NCBI GenBank assembly: GCA_002118135.1
Contig: BDIU01000020.1
Coordinates: 124,001-188,000 of the forward strand
DNA length: 64,000 nt
Origin: Trebouxia sp. TZW2008
Taxonomy: Eukaryota; Chlorophyta; Trebouxiophyceae; Trebouxiales; Trebouxiaceae
Reading direction: 5' to 3'
The notes under the pieces: model-generated
Database searches by the model: none
What the model saw: the letters and a program-made list of their open reading frames with translations, nothing else
What the model was told of the DNA's origin: nothing
Made by a program: the position numbers and the translations under genes
Shown here: piece after piece, positions 23,701-34,000 of the stretch
How positions within the stretch are numbered: position 1 is the stretch's first letter
How the letters are laid out: each line of letters begins with the position of its first letter

Positions 23701-26700
23701 TCTAGAAGAGACTAAACAATGGCAATTCGTTGCTCCACAGCCTGCCCTGCCCTGTTGACAGCCACCGCACTGCCGCAGCTGTGGCCGCTCAACTGGCCAG
23801 ATCGGGAGTGAATCCAGCTGACTTGCTCACAGACTCTGCTGCTGCTGTTGCAGGCAAGACATGATCTACAAGAGGCTGTACAATGGGAACCTGGTGCTGC
23901 GTAGCCTGTGCGGCAGCCTGCCCTGCACCCTTGACAGCCACCGTGCTGCCACAGCTGTGGCCGCTCATTTGGCTGGATCATCAGTCAGTCCAACTCAACT
24001 CTGGGATCTTGCCCGCATGCTAAAACAGCATGCACAGGCTGCTGTTGATGCGGCATCTGCTGCTGCTGTTGCTGGTCATGGTGCTGGTGATGATGATGAT
24101 GACACTGGTGCTGCTGCTGGTGACAGTGCTGCTGTGGCTACTGCATCTGCTACGCCTGGTGCTGGTGCTGGTGCTGGTGCTGGTGCTGGTGTCAGTCATG
24201 TAAATGGTGATGGTCGGGATGACAATGCTTTTGAGAGAGGTCAAGGCGATGGCGTGGCGTTGGACGCTGATGACAAAGGGCTGAAGTTGGTTGATACGGT
24301 GGTGCAAGCTGCAGCAGAGGGTCCTGAAGGTCTTGATCAGAACAAGGATGGGCAAAAATCACATGGCAATGCAGTGTCATCACGACTCACATCAGTTGCT
24401 TCTTCAGGTGGGGCTCATGTGTGACTCCACAAAGCTCACGCTGCGAAAAACCTGCCAGCAATGGCGGACAGACTCGTTCACCCTGCAAAATCTCACGTGA
24501 ATGACAGTGGCTGGGTCAAACCATAGTATGCCAGCAGAGCCATGTGAAAGCTTGCATTACGGAGCCAGTACTCTGCGCTGTCAGCAAGCCTGTAAGTGCA
24601 GTAGCATCCTGCCTGCAACAGCTGCCTGCAAGATCTGACAAAGCTTGTGTCACGATTGGCAGGTATGGAAGAAGAAGAATTAGTGCCAGGGGCGCAAAGA
24701 GCAAAAAAGCCTGGAGTAGCTTTGATCTCTCTGAGGCATGCAGACAAGTCTGATGAACATGAGAGCAGCAAGGATTGCCTGTCCCTGGACCAGGCTGTGG
24801 CCCAGTCTTCGCTTGTTCAGGTACGGGCATTCAAGGCAGAACAACGCTTGCACATTGACCCACTCAGGGTGAAGTGCAGGATTCTTGACTTAAAAACAGC
24901 TGTGATGTTACCAAGCAAAACAACACTCAAGGGCTCGCCATTGATTCATGGCAGAAGCATGAGACTCTGCCTGTACAGCAGCTGTTGTATGATGCTTGCT
25001 GTGCAGACGCAATGCATAGCAATTGTCTCGCTTGTATTGTAGGTTGTCACAAGTGCTTCTGCAGTTGAGTCTGACTGCTGCCTGGTGGCTGCATCAGGCT
25101 ATGCACCTGATGATATGCGGGGAAGGGGGGCAACTTTGAATAGCTGTCCTTGCTGCTGTGCCTTACACTCCAGCTCACCAGCATTGCCAGTTGCGAACGG
25201 CGCAGTCAGATTTGTTGCAGCAGGTTTCTCATGCCAGCCAACCATCATTTGTGTCATGCAGGCTGCCCTTGATGCCTTGGAGCAGCCATACTACCAGCTG
25301 ACACGCCGCCAGGGCATAGGCCACCAGCACCTGCCCAGAGCTGTGCACCAAGACCTGCATTACGCACCTGTTTCATGCTGCCAATGTCAGTATCTGGTGC
25401 AGGCTGTCCTTGACTGCTTGGAGCAGCCATACTACCAGCTAGCAGGCAGGCAAGGCGCAACAGATCAGCCCCTGCCCAGCGCTGTGCACCAGGGCTTGCA
25501 GTACGCAACTGCCCTGCGCCATCTGCTGCACCCTGCCAGGCTTCTGCCCTCTCACCATGAGGTGAGCTGTTTAAACATTCAAGTCTGCCATGCATTGGCT
25601 CCAGTGCTCAGGTGTCTTCAGGTGTGCCTTGATTCAGGTTTGTAGGTATGTTCAGGTGTGCCACATCTTGGTATAAGCTTTCAGGCGTGGTGAAGGGTGC
25701 CATGCCTCGGTCGCATGCTGGCAGCTGATTGCCGATGTGTCCTGGCAATCTTTCTCACAGCTTTGCACACTGGACCTTGCAATCCTGTTGGAATTCAACT
25801 CAAAGGTTCCCCTGATGTGGTAATGTCTGCGACATAGCACTGACGCCAGGTTTATGCAAATGCCAAAAATTGTGACAATTTGAGGTCTGGTGTGGCCTAT
25901 AGCTGAAGCTATATATCTGTTGCATCTGAGCTCCGTAATGCTAGATGCTAATTGCTGACCGCGGGCGCCAAAAGCAAGCATGCACTGTCAATGACATGTG
26001 GAGCTGATAAATAGGCTACCTTGAAAATAACAAGCCTGTTGGGATAGGGGAGGGCGTTCAGAACTGAGGCTTTGTACGCAGTCTCTCTATTCACCTGAAT
26101 AGATGTTGAGACCAGACGTGCAATTCAGCTGGGACAGTGTGTGCATACTTGGCTAGGATCTGCCTGTACTGCACTCAGATTGTGTGTAGACTCGTTTAGC
26201 TTGTATGGTTGGAAGCTGACCTGCCTGACACACTGTGACCTATGTTCGACATGTTACTGCTCTGCAGATACATGATGAGCCTCCATGGCAGCAGCCGGCA
26301 ACAGCAACCCATGCCGCCCAACCTCAACCCCCCACCAACCCCACAGAAGCCCCCAACACCAAGCCTTGGACGAAGGACTGGGAGCAGCAGCTAGAGCGGA
26401 ATGAACTGCAGCTACTGCAGTTGCACATCATGAAAGTTCTGCGAAAGCCGCGAGGTACTTTTCTGCTCTGCACGCTGTGTGATTTGATGAGAAGACTGCT
26501 CACCAAAATGTGAAGCATTGTGCACAGTATGCATCTGAGCAGTTCAATAGCTGCTTTGCCATATAATGCATCAAAGCTGCAGTCCTGCGTTACTGGGCAT
26601 GCCTGCAGGGTAACGAAAGCATTGTGCCTGTTTCTGCGTTCTGAATTGCTGTTTGGATGCAGATGACGAATCTGGGAACATGCACAGGCAGGTGAGCGAG

Positions 26701-27821
26701 TTGTTGCTGGCGGATTGGGTGTCGATGCATGACGGACAGTCCTGGCTGCTGCCTGGATTGATGAACCTGGCTCAACAGGTATTTCAAGTCACACTCTTTG
26801 GACTGCACTTCAACGCTTTGCTGCTGTGGCTGGCACATTGTTTACTAGTGTACCTCTGTAGGACTCAGTGCGGCGCAGGTGCTGCCAGACCACATACCCC
26901 AAGTTCATGTCTGCCTGCTCCTAACAATGAGCGCAAGTTATTGAATGCTCGATGCATAATGCTCAGGTTGAAGTGCCGTGTGCAGTCTTGCATCGCTAGC
27001 CTTTGCTGACCATGAGCATCACCTTTGTTTCAGCACAGGCTGATGTAAGCTTATCAGTGAAGTACAGCGCGTTATCACAGCAAGAGCTCATGTTTGGCAT
27101 GTCAGGATTCAGGCAAATCACATCCTGCCAGCATTTTCAAAGCAAGAGCTCATGTTTGGCATGTCATGATTTAGGCAAATCACATCCTGCCAGTGATGAG
27201 CACAGCATACCTCACGCTGAAATGCTTGATCTCAGCTGATGCTTGTCAGTGCAGGTGTATGCTAGGTATGAGCTGCCAGCTGTTACACCAAATAGTCAAG
27301 CACCATCCAGAGAAGTGTCTGACTGGTTTGGCGTGGAGCTGCTCTTGGCAGGGTCCCCTTTGGGGTCTGCTCAATTTGTGCCGGCATCCAAGGTTGGTCT
27401 GCACCTGTTCCTTATGTATTATGAGCATATGCAAACATACTTTGCAGATAACCAGACATGGCTTCTGGAGCAAGCGCCACTATTGCTCTGTTCAAATGCA
27501 TGCTCAGCAAGCCTGTAACCATCTTTGTTCATGTTGCATGCATCATTGTGTATGATCTGTGTTGCTAGCTTAGCAGGTAAACACTAACAACACTGTGTGC
27601 ATGGTGTCTTGCAGGATGTGCCAATCTGCTTGCAGCGCTGTGCAGCAAGCTTGCTGATATGCGAGACCACACAAGTGTGGCGTTGCCAGCTGTGCAGCAG
27701 GCGATACAAGCACCTGCAGCTCCATGCTTCAACCACGACATTGCCGACCTGCCTGTGTTGCGGCATCAACTTGGGAGTGACGGCAGCTGATCAAGCACTC
27801 CGACCGCCAGCCATGCTGTGA
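8712..27821 (+). CDS. GTF3C4: TFIIIC90/GTF3C4-like WD40 protein with Agenet and Q-R-P insertion
   Basis: Predicted subunit of the RNA polymerase III factor TFIIIC. I find 32 in-frame exons (about 2,224 aa): 8712-9095, 9180-9281, 9408-9680, 10234-10473, 11016-11226, 11334-11479, 12485-12592, 13219-13385, 13638-13809, 14053-14089, 14220-14260, 14428-14544, 15194-15283, 15666-15881, 16716-16856, 17551-17640, 18289-18600, 18997-19086, 19312-19452, 19731-19936, 20184-20250, 20869-21010, 21317-21438, 21752-22346, 22601-23186, 23854-24407, 24663-24820, 25043-25561, 26268-26454, 26663-26778, 27255-27392 and 27615-27821. Residues 1-162 match the plant family's first blade (SAVQWSEDNLLAVAAGPALY, then LRIHSPPAG). 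The family resumes at SAQQYLGRMDALALLQAAWS, ALLAAGCKAGIVWVWRY and LMLVTGSSDGCLRLH. The end (WRCQLCSRR, then LCCGINL) is the TFIIIC zinc finger. Roughly 950 residues lie between the halves. The first intron is GC-AG. Exon choices around 14220-14544 and 23854-24663 are the least certain. Confidence 0.85.
9408..11226 (+). other. Tandem Agenet (Tudor-like) domain coding region
   Basis: Three exons (9408-9680, 10234-10473, 11016-11226) encode the plant-type Agenet pair, about residues 245-404 of the TFIIIC90-like protein. The first half has GDHIEVMNAEEGLQGSWFTG, a VTYDEL strand and a LRPIP end. The second has GDDVDAWDDGAWWEG, a YKVQPF strand and VWDGQQW. This matches the family pattern (GxxVEV, EEGxxGxWF, RPxPP, GDxVDAxxxDGWWxG). 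Agenet domains bind methylated histone tails or other chromatin marks in plants. A reader function here is inferred. A Lys/Ala/Ser-rich linker precedes it and a KRKT-containing basic stretch follows it. Confidence 0.85.
12068..12592 (+). repeat. Exon 7 of the TFIIIC90-like gene in four tandem copies
   Basis: Units of about 133-139 bp each carry a TTGCAG-type acceptor followed by the start of the exon. Starts are near 12079, 12217, 12349 and 12485. The readings are GLSVADSPDTEVTVNKT, FSAADLPDIELTANQT then a stop, FAAADLPDSKVAASKT, and the intact FSAADLPGAEVTANKT. Only the last continues in frame to a GTAGGA donor. Confidence 0.85.
12975..13260 (+). repeat. Start of exon 8 in three copies
   Basis: TTGCTTCAGG followed by a VPAEQLPSY-like reading occurs near 12982, 13094 and 13211, about 113 bp apart. 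The first two copies are frame-broken. The third is the real exon. Confidence 0.8.
14230..14510 (+). repeat. Duplicated P-module start, about 176 bp apart
   Basis: CAGGTGCCAGAGTCCTTTGA occurs at 14258 and 14425, each followed by a similar GEVDVSS reading. The first copy runs into a stop. The best in-frame model leaves the first copy at its CAG|GTGCC and re-enters the second at the identical CAG|GTGCC. Confidence 0.8.
15512..15785 (+). repeat. Duplicated R-module exon start
   Basis: AAGCGGCATGGGATGGGTGA (15540) and its near copy (15688) are about 148 bp apart. The first copy has lost its continuation into the lysine-rich part. The second is the coding exon. Confidence 0.8.
16940..17125. repeat. 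Intronic duplication with internal 62-bp repeats
   Basis: GCTTGTTTTCTCTACAGAGA followed by ATGTATATCTTTGCATGTCTG is present near 16942 and 17067. Between them are two shorter units starting CTACATAGATATAT. The copies are nearly identical, so the event is young. Confidence 0.85.
17975..18360 (+). repeat. R-module exon 3 in three copies
   Basis: TGCAGATGTCTGCCTATGGT-like starts lie near 17983, 18125 and 18284. The readings are MSAYSPEMQSL (then a stop after TADAC), MSACGPEMQSL (then a stop) and MSAYGPEMQSL (open). Spacing is about 142 and 159 bp. Confidence 0.85.
19193..19260. repeat. TGTGC-type pentanucleotide repeat
   Basis: Imperfect (TGTGC/CGTGC)n run inside the intron between Q4 and R4. 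Strand-shifted readings give artefactual Arg/Ala/Cys frames. Confidence 0.85.
20745..21160 (+). repeat. Short duplications flanking the conserved WD40 return exon
   Basis: AGGCCAGTGT plus variants occurs near 20751, 20801 and 20868; the third begins the coding exon at 20869. Downstream, a CATGCTTTGCAGGCGCTGCA-like unit recurs at about 21020-21160 in the following intron. Confidence 0.65.
21968..22252 (+). repeat. In-frame 57-bp repeat, five exact-length copies
   Basis: Starts at 21968, 22025, 22082, 22139 and 22196, always 57 bp apart. Each encodes 19 residues of the pattern QSVESLATAQLGKAGSAQA. The first two copies are essentially identical; the later three diverge (QSVGAPGAAQKGKAAS, QSVEDLAITKLGKADS, QSVEPPATAQIRKAGP). 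It lies in a WD40 loop of the TFIIIC90-like protein directly after SSDGCLRLH. Confidence 0.95.
22808..22960 (+). repeat. CAG-rich polyglutamine tracts
   Basis: Several CAG runs encode glutamine stretches of up to eight residues within one exon of the TFIIIC90-like protein, between SIAWAATDLL and LLSTGADGKLKQW. They form a loop between WD40 strands. Confidence 0.9.
23680..23995 (+). repeat. Duplicated exon start, about 167 bp apart
   Basis: A unit with GACAGCCACCG and GCTGTGGCCGCTCA occurs near 23757-23795 and 23933-23969, each after a CAGGCAxGA acceptor-like start. The second copy is open and is the coding exon at 23854. Confidence 0.75.
24148..24193 (+). repeat. GGTGCT hexanucleotide repeat
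   Basis: Perfect (GGTGCT)n run encoding alternating Gly-Ala within a low-complexity, Asp- and Ala-rich stretch of the TFIIIC90-like protein. Confidence 0.9.
25259..25520 (+). repeat. In-frame 141-bp duplication (47-residue repeat)
   Basis: GCTGxCCTTGAxxxCTTGGAGCAGCCATACTACCAG starts at 25262 and 25403, 141 bp apart. Both copies are open in one frame (ALDALEQPYYQL and VLDCLEQPYYQL). The first may be translated as part of a 519-nt exon, or skipped by using the second copy's GTGCAG acceptor. Confidence 0.85.
27075..27200. repeat. 62-bp direct duplication in an intron
   Basis: CAAGAGCTCATGTTTGGCAT and its continuation to ATCACATCCTGCCAG occurs at about 27080 and 27142 with few differences. Confidence 0.9.
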
Positions 27822-28169
27822 TCATGATGCCACAACACAATGCATAAAATTTGGATCAAGCGGTGAATGCGTCTTAAATTTGGTGAAGCTCGCATGCATG
27901 CAGCCCATCTTTTTCTGTATCGTGGCGTTTGAACTTGCAGTTGTCTACAGAGTAGCTTGCATGTATGCAATTTTGCAGAGGTTCTATGACGCTGTTAGCG
28001 ATTTGTCGACAGGCACAGCAATGCAACAAAGGCCATATCTTCTGCTTCTGTAGATTTCGCCTGCGCACGTGGCCAGACCACGTGTTGAAACTCTGCGCCA
28101 AGCCACAGGACTGACACCGTTTCATCTTCTGATTCGCAACAGCAAACGCAGGCATACACTTTGCCGGCA
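27822..28169. promoter_or_regulatory. Intergenic: TFIIIC90-like 3' flank and dehydrogenase promoter
   Basis: 348 bp between a plus-strand stop and the next plus-strand start. CG dinucleotides become common after about 28000. No distinct motif is assigned. A minus-strand open frame here is a shadow of the dehydrogenase exon. Confidence 0.5.
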
Positions 28170-30262
28170 ATGTTGCAGTCGGTGATCAACAAGATCAGCG
28201 GTAATACTATGGCATCAGCAATCTCACTAGCAAACAAGACGTTCATTGTGACCGGCGCTAACTCGGGGCTTGGCTTTGAGACGGCCAAGGCTCTAGCAAA
28301 GCAGGATGCACACGTCATACTTGCAGTGAAGACCAAGGCGAAAGGAGATGAAGCCATGCACCACATTCGAGAAGTCGCCTCAAAGCGTGCTAAGCTAGAA
28401 TGTAGGCAGGTCGATCTAGCATCGTTTGGGTAGGTCAAGCCGTGCACCTGACCGATCACTCCATATGTCGACGTCGGTGTACTTGAAAGACTTCGAAATG
28501 TCAAGCATCCTCAACAATCTAGACGCTCATGCTCAGGTCAATAAGAGATTTTTCGAACCGCTTCCTTGACGATGGCTCGGGTTTGCACTGCTTGGTCAAC
28601 AACGCGGGGGTGTTCATCCCTCCTGATGACAGAACAGAAGAGGACTTCGAAGTCACCATGGGCATCGACCATTTTGCACCGTTCTACATGACACACCTGC
28701 TGCTAAAGAATCTGGAGCAAAGCGCGCCGTCTCGAATTGTAAACCTTGGGTAAGCACTGCTGCAGAAAGTCTCACTTCATTGCAAGTATGCACTGCATGA
28801 TGCAAGACATCCATTCTGACTCACAGCATTCTCTGAACAGCAGAAATCCATTGCTCACTTGCCGTAGACTCCAGTCTTGTGAAAATACAACTAGCACAGA
28901 GTCAGTCAGAATCAAAATGCAGGTCAATGGCAGAGTCATATGCACCCCCAGATTGGAAGGGTGCCCTCACAGGCAGACAGTTTGAGCGAAGTGGCATGCA
29001 AGCCTATGGAGCGGCAAAGCTCTTCAACATCATGCTAGCAAAGGAGTACTCCAAGAGGCTCAAGGTGAGCTGTTCCCAATAGTAGTCACTTTACCAAACT
29101 CTTTTGCAAAGTGTGCAGGAATTCTTTGTGTTGTTTGTGCTGGATCTGCTGTTGTCAATGTGCAGCAATTGCACTCTGCACATGAGTGATGGGTGTATGT
29201 GTGCATTGCCATCGGGGCTGCTGATCTGGGTTGTATAGTGCTCAAGATTGTGATGTGATGCAGAGCAAACGCATAGATGCCTTCGCAGCGCATCCTGGCA
29301 CAGCCAAGACAGCCATCTGGGACAAGATGGACAAGAACAAGGTGGAGGGAGTAGCCTTTGACCTGACTGCAAAGGTAAGCTCAGCTGTGTATCAATGCAG
29401 CCCGTTTGTCAACCAGCACTTCTGAGGCCAATGAGGAGGCAGCTTCATTATGGCAAAGCTGTTTCATTCAGGGCATGGTGCTGCATTGCTACTCACACTG
29501 CTGCATTTGACAATAGGCTTTGTAAGGCACTTTATTGAAAACTTGTTCAATAGCTGTTGAGATGATGCAGCATCAACAACCAGTATTCTTTAGCATCAGT
29601 TTGCAATCATGCATGCATCTGTAAGATCTTGAACAGATTTGATGGTCATGGTGCTGGATGTTCCATGCAGCCAACCTCACAAGCGCAAGACACTGGAGCG
29701 TTGCCTGTCATCAGGGCTGCAACGGATCCCACATTGACAGGGGGCGGCTTCAAGTACTTTGGCCCCTTCTACAAGGGACCTATCAATGCCAACATTGGCA
29801 ATGAAGGTAATGCAGCCGCAGTTGCCCTCAGCAGAAAAGCACGCACATCTGTTGAGGCTGTCAAGACCTGATGCGTCAAACAAGAGTGTGCTGTTACACA
29901 CATTAAGCCCAAGGTCTTGTCATTGCACACATGCTATAGCAGGGCATTGAATGTGCGCAGCAATGCATTTGTCAAAGGTGCACACCTCTGACATGTCACC
30001 AAGACTGGTTTCCGCTCATTTGTCGAAGACCGCAGCCTGCTCATCACAGCCTGCTACTGAGATTAGTACATCATGACTCATTCATGGGCAGCATTTCCTG
30101 CAAAAATTGCTCAACGTCTTGCCTGCCTTCCTTGTAGAGGAGCGAACTACCACCAACCCAGTTGCAGATGACATGAACGCATGCAAGGAGCTGTACGAGA
30201 TGACACTAGAGATTGTTGGGAAAAAGGATCCAAGCATCCTCAAGTTGGCCATGCCAGCTTAG
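28170..30262 (+). CDS. Short-chain dehydrogenase/reductase (retinol dehydrogenase/WWOX-like)
   Basis: NAD(P)-dependent oxidoreductase of the classical SDR fold. Substrate unknown. Six in-frame exons (328 aa): 28170-28429, 28537-28749, 28923-29064, 29264-29374, 29671-29806 and 30138-30262. The cofactor motif TGANSGLG is at residues 28-35, NNAG at 108-111, the catalytic Ser in VNLGS (159) and the catalytic YGAAK at 186-190. HPGTAKTAIW and a GGGFKYFGPF stretch match the C-terminal part of the retinol-dehydrogenase group. The catalytic Ser follows a junction (28749/28923) that supplies GG plus G, which fixes the exon choice. The ATG at 28170 is the first in frame. No signal peptide is evident. 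Confidence 0.9.
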
Positions 30263-31006
30263 TGTTTCAAACTCTGTACGCCATTGAGCTGCATTGTGTA
30301 CAGTTCTTGATGTGCCTGAGTGGTTCGTATTGACAGGCAGCTATTGTTCGTCTGTTCATGTGCTGCTGGCAGTCATTGTTCCCTCAATTCTTGTTACAGA
30401 TGTTGATCAACACATGACCAGCCCTAGGCTATGTTGACAGCTCATGAGACTTTACATCAGACTTTACAGTGTGAATACGCACGCATTGATATTGAATGTT
30501 TGCCACCCAAGTCATCTCGAGGACTGCACTGCACGCCTGTGCAGGTAAGAGCGTTGTTGAGCCTCAAGCCGTTGCATGCAGGACGACACAAGCTTGTGCT
30601 ATTGCGGGACCTTATGCATGGGCACGATCCAGTATCTGGTTTCTTGACAAATTTATCAGTTACATGTACTTTTTTTGCAAGTTCAAGCACCGCCTGCCTG
30701 GACTTGTATTCCGGCAACGGCGTTTCCCCGGGACAGTTTGTGCTGCATGGGTGTGAGCCTTTTAGCAGTCCCGCTCCGGAACCAAACGGGTGTCTGTGTG
30801 TTGGTGTGAAGGCCCATTTAGCTTCCTCGTCAAAGCCTCGCACTTGCCGTACTCACAACTCTCGATGCTTAGCGCGAGCTACGGCAACAAGAACAACTGC
30901 AACCACTTTGTTGACACAGACGCAGTGGCTCGTCCGTCGCTGAATCGTGGAGAAGTCCGCCTGAGACAAGGCGCTGCTTCTTGAGTGTGCGTCGTCTCCG
31001 TCTCCG
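30263..31006. other. Intergenic: dehydrogenase 3' flank and kinesin promoter
   Basis: 744 bp. Overlapping open frames lie on both strands (plus about 30431-30943; minus about 30457-30843), the minus one starting MRGFDEEAKW. Neither resembles a family I know. Sequence after 30700 is CG-richer and less repetitive, fitting the promoter and 5' UTR of the kinesin-like gene. A small unrecognised gene is possible. Confidence 0.4.
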
Positions 31007-34000
31007 ATGCCGACTCCTGTGACCGACGGCACGCAGAAAGCCCCGCAAGCGCCGCGAGTACTCACTGGTGCGCGCGTCAAAGGCACTGACGATTGCGTTG
31101 CCGGCAGCGTCGGCAGAGTCAGAGGCCAGGTCAGCCTTCCTTGCGTGTCATGCAGCTCAGGGCATGCTAAAAAGTTTACGAGGTTGAGCGATTCACCGCT
31201 TCTGCAGTTCGGCCAGTTCGAGTTCGACTTTGTCCACGATCAAAATTGCGGCCAAGAGGATGTGTTCTACACGACAGTCCGCCCCCTTGTTCACAAGCTG
31301 CTTGAGGTCAGACCCTATGCCTGTTGCTCAAGCCTTCTGCTATGCTGGCGTTGTAACAGCAGGCAAACAACACTGCTCTAGGGCATGCATTAAAGCAACG
31401 TATGAGTCCATGTCACATTGCCTTGTCATGTTCTGCAGGGTGAATCCAGCGCTGTCCTTCTGTATGGTGCTTCCAAAACAGGCAAGACCTACACAATTGA
31501 GGTAAGTCACAGCACTTTTCTGCAATCACATGCCTGCCACCTTGCTGTCAGAAAGGCTTTCCATGCAACTGAACAACATGGCAATCAGGGTGCAAGTATC
31601 AGCAGTTACTGCAACCATATGCTTGTCATTAGCTGTCAGAACGAATAGTTGTGCAACTTAAAAAGGTGGGAATTAGGGTCTGCGTGCCGGTGAAATTGCA
31701 TGTGCATGCCTAAAATCTTGCGACCTGGGTCAGCAACTTGATGCATTTGCCAAATGGACGCTCAGGGTGTGGGTGATGTTGAAGATGCGTTTTCATGCCC
31801 GACATCTTGCTGTGAGACAGCAAGTTGATGCAAATTGTTCAATGAAAATTCAGGGTGTGGGTGCTGTTGGAGGACACAAAGAGGGCCTTGTGCCCCGTGC
31901 TGTAGCACTATTGCATCATCTGGTGCAAACCAGCCAACACAAGGGCGCACTCACAGTCACTCAGAGCGGTAAACACTTTTACTCAGCCTCTCCAAATGCA
32001 TTTCAGTCTGTGTTACCACGACGGAAAATTGCAGTCAGCATTGTTCTGCTGCTGCTGACATCGCTAACGAGGTCGGCCTCGTCTCTGATGCCACTCGTTT
32101 TGCTTGTGTATATTGTGTGGGCATCAACAGCTAGCAATGCTGTTGCTGTTGCAACTGCTGTGGCCGCTGATGCTGTCATTATTGCCAGAAATCCTGCCTG
32201 GTAGTGCTGCTGCCCTTGCTTGAGTGCTCACTATTTCTTTGCTATTTCAGTTGCTGCATGCTGACCTGCTCTTCTGCTGTTACACATGCCAACCAGGCAG
32301 TAGCTGACTCCACACATTTCACACACAATACGTGCACTGGTGTGTGCATGCAGCCTTGACAGCAGCCGCAACAGCTCAGGTGCTAGACTTGCAGTGTCCT
32401 GGAGCAGCTCCACAGAAGCTGTCTCAGAGCTGTGACCAGTGCACGCCAGCTCACCCCCACCTCCATCTGCATCCAATCAGGTGGGCCTCCTAACAATTGA
32501 CTGCATACCCCAGTCTCTCATGCACCTGCTTGCTGTCCTGGCATCACCTGTTAGTGGCAATGCTGACGATGGTCTGTTGTGCGTGTGCATGACACCGCAG
32601 CAGAAGCACTCTTGACATCTATGTGCTGTGCTTTGGTGACTGCTGATTGCTGTTGCTGTGTCATTACATATGCTGCCACAGCAGACAAAATGCCTGTGCC
32701 TATGAGTTCTAAATGGACAGCAGCGACATGTGCCTAGACTGAACGTGAGTACATCAGGATGGTATAGCAAAGCTGAGTGGATGTGTTATGCTACATTGCT
32801 TGTTGAGTACTGTTGCTGTTGATCTTGTGTTCTGGGACAGCATGCATGATGCATCTGGCCTCTCAGCAACAACAGCAACCACTGCTGCCTTGACTGTGCG
32901 TCAGGCCCCCACCTGCTTTGCAAAGAAGAGTTGCACCCAAATGACATCTTCCAGATGTAAGGCAGTGGCAGGTTGGTGAAGAGTTTGGGCAGTCCTGTTG
33001 CCTTCACTGCAATGTTGTACGCTATACGACATAAATTGCAAAGGCATGGCAACTGCAGGCACTCAAATGATAGGTTCAGGTGCGTGGCAGCAGCAAATGG
33101 GTGATTTGGTTGGGAAGCCCTGTTGCCTTGACTGCAACGGTGCATACCACGGGATATTGATTGCAAAGGCATGGCAGCTGCAGACACCCAAATGACATCT
33201 TTCAGGTGCTTGGCAGCAGCGATTTGTGAACAGCCTGGGCAGCCCTGTTGCCTTGACTGCAACGGTGTTCACTACAGGACAATTGACTGCAAAGACATGA
33301 GGCAACTGCAGGCACCCAAACGACATCTTTCAGGTGCTTGGCAGCGGTGATTCATGAACAGCCTGACCAGCCCTGTTGCATTGACTGCAACGGTGTACAA
33401 TACAGGACATTGACTGCATGACAACTGCAGGCACCCAAACGACAACTTTCAGGCGCTGGGCAGTGGCAGCTTTGTGAACAGCCTGGACAGGCCTGTTGCC
33501 TTGACTGCGACGGTGTATACTTCAGGACATTCATTGCAAAGGCATGGCAACTGCAGGCACTCAAATGATATGTTTCAGGTGCATGGCAGCAGCAAACTGG
33601 TGAATTGGCGGGGCAGACCTGTTGCCTTGACTGCAGCGATGTACACTACAAGACTTTGTCTGCAAAGGCATGGCAACTGCAGGCACCCAAACGACATCTT
33701 TCAGGTGCTTGGCAGTGGCAAATTGGTGAACAGCCTGGGCAGCCCTGTTTCCTGCAGCCCTTCCTCACAGAACTGGGGGGGCCCTGCCCTGCCAGTGGGC
33801 CCAGGCACAGCCCATACCATCCTCACTGTAGCCTTCACAAGATCCTGCTGCAGTGACTCGGTCAGTAACCTTCTTGTGAATGATTTCTGCTGCTGAAATG
33901 ACACAGTCAGTGATCAAGTTGTGATTCCATCCTGCAGCAATGATGTTGTCAGTAACACAGTGTCCACAAGATCCTGCTGCATTGACTTGGCAGTAGGTCA

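Noticed and set aside
24020..24355. Minus-strand Ser/Thr-rich frame
   Set aside because: Shadow of the GGTGCT repeat and Asp-rich coding stretch on the plus strand.
27243..27555. Cys-rich alternative frame (CMLGMSCQLL) as the missing half of the zinc finger
   Set aside because: It does not splice in frame to the final exon, and the cysteine spacing does not match the TFIIIC finger.
30457..30843. Minus-strand open frame MRGFDEEAKW..., overlapped by a plus-strand frame
   Set aside because: No family resemblance and no splice or promoter support. It could be a small gene, but I cannot support it.
32354..32480. Candidate kinesin exon (LTAAATAQVLDLQCPG)
   Set aside because: Its phase fits the exon before it but not the next known exon, and it does not resemble the kinesin motor. 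Kept only as a weak possibility.
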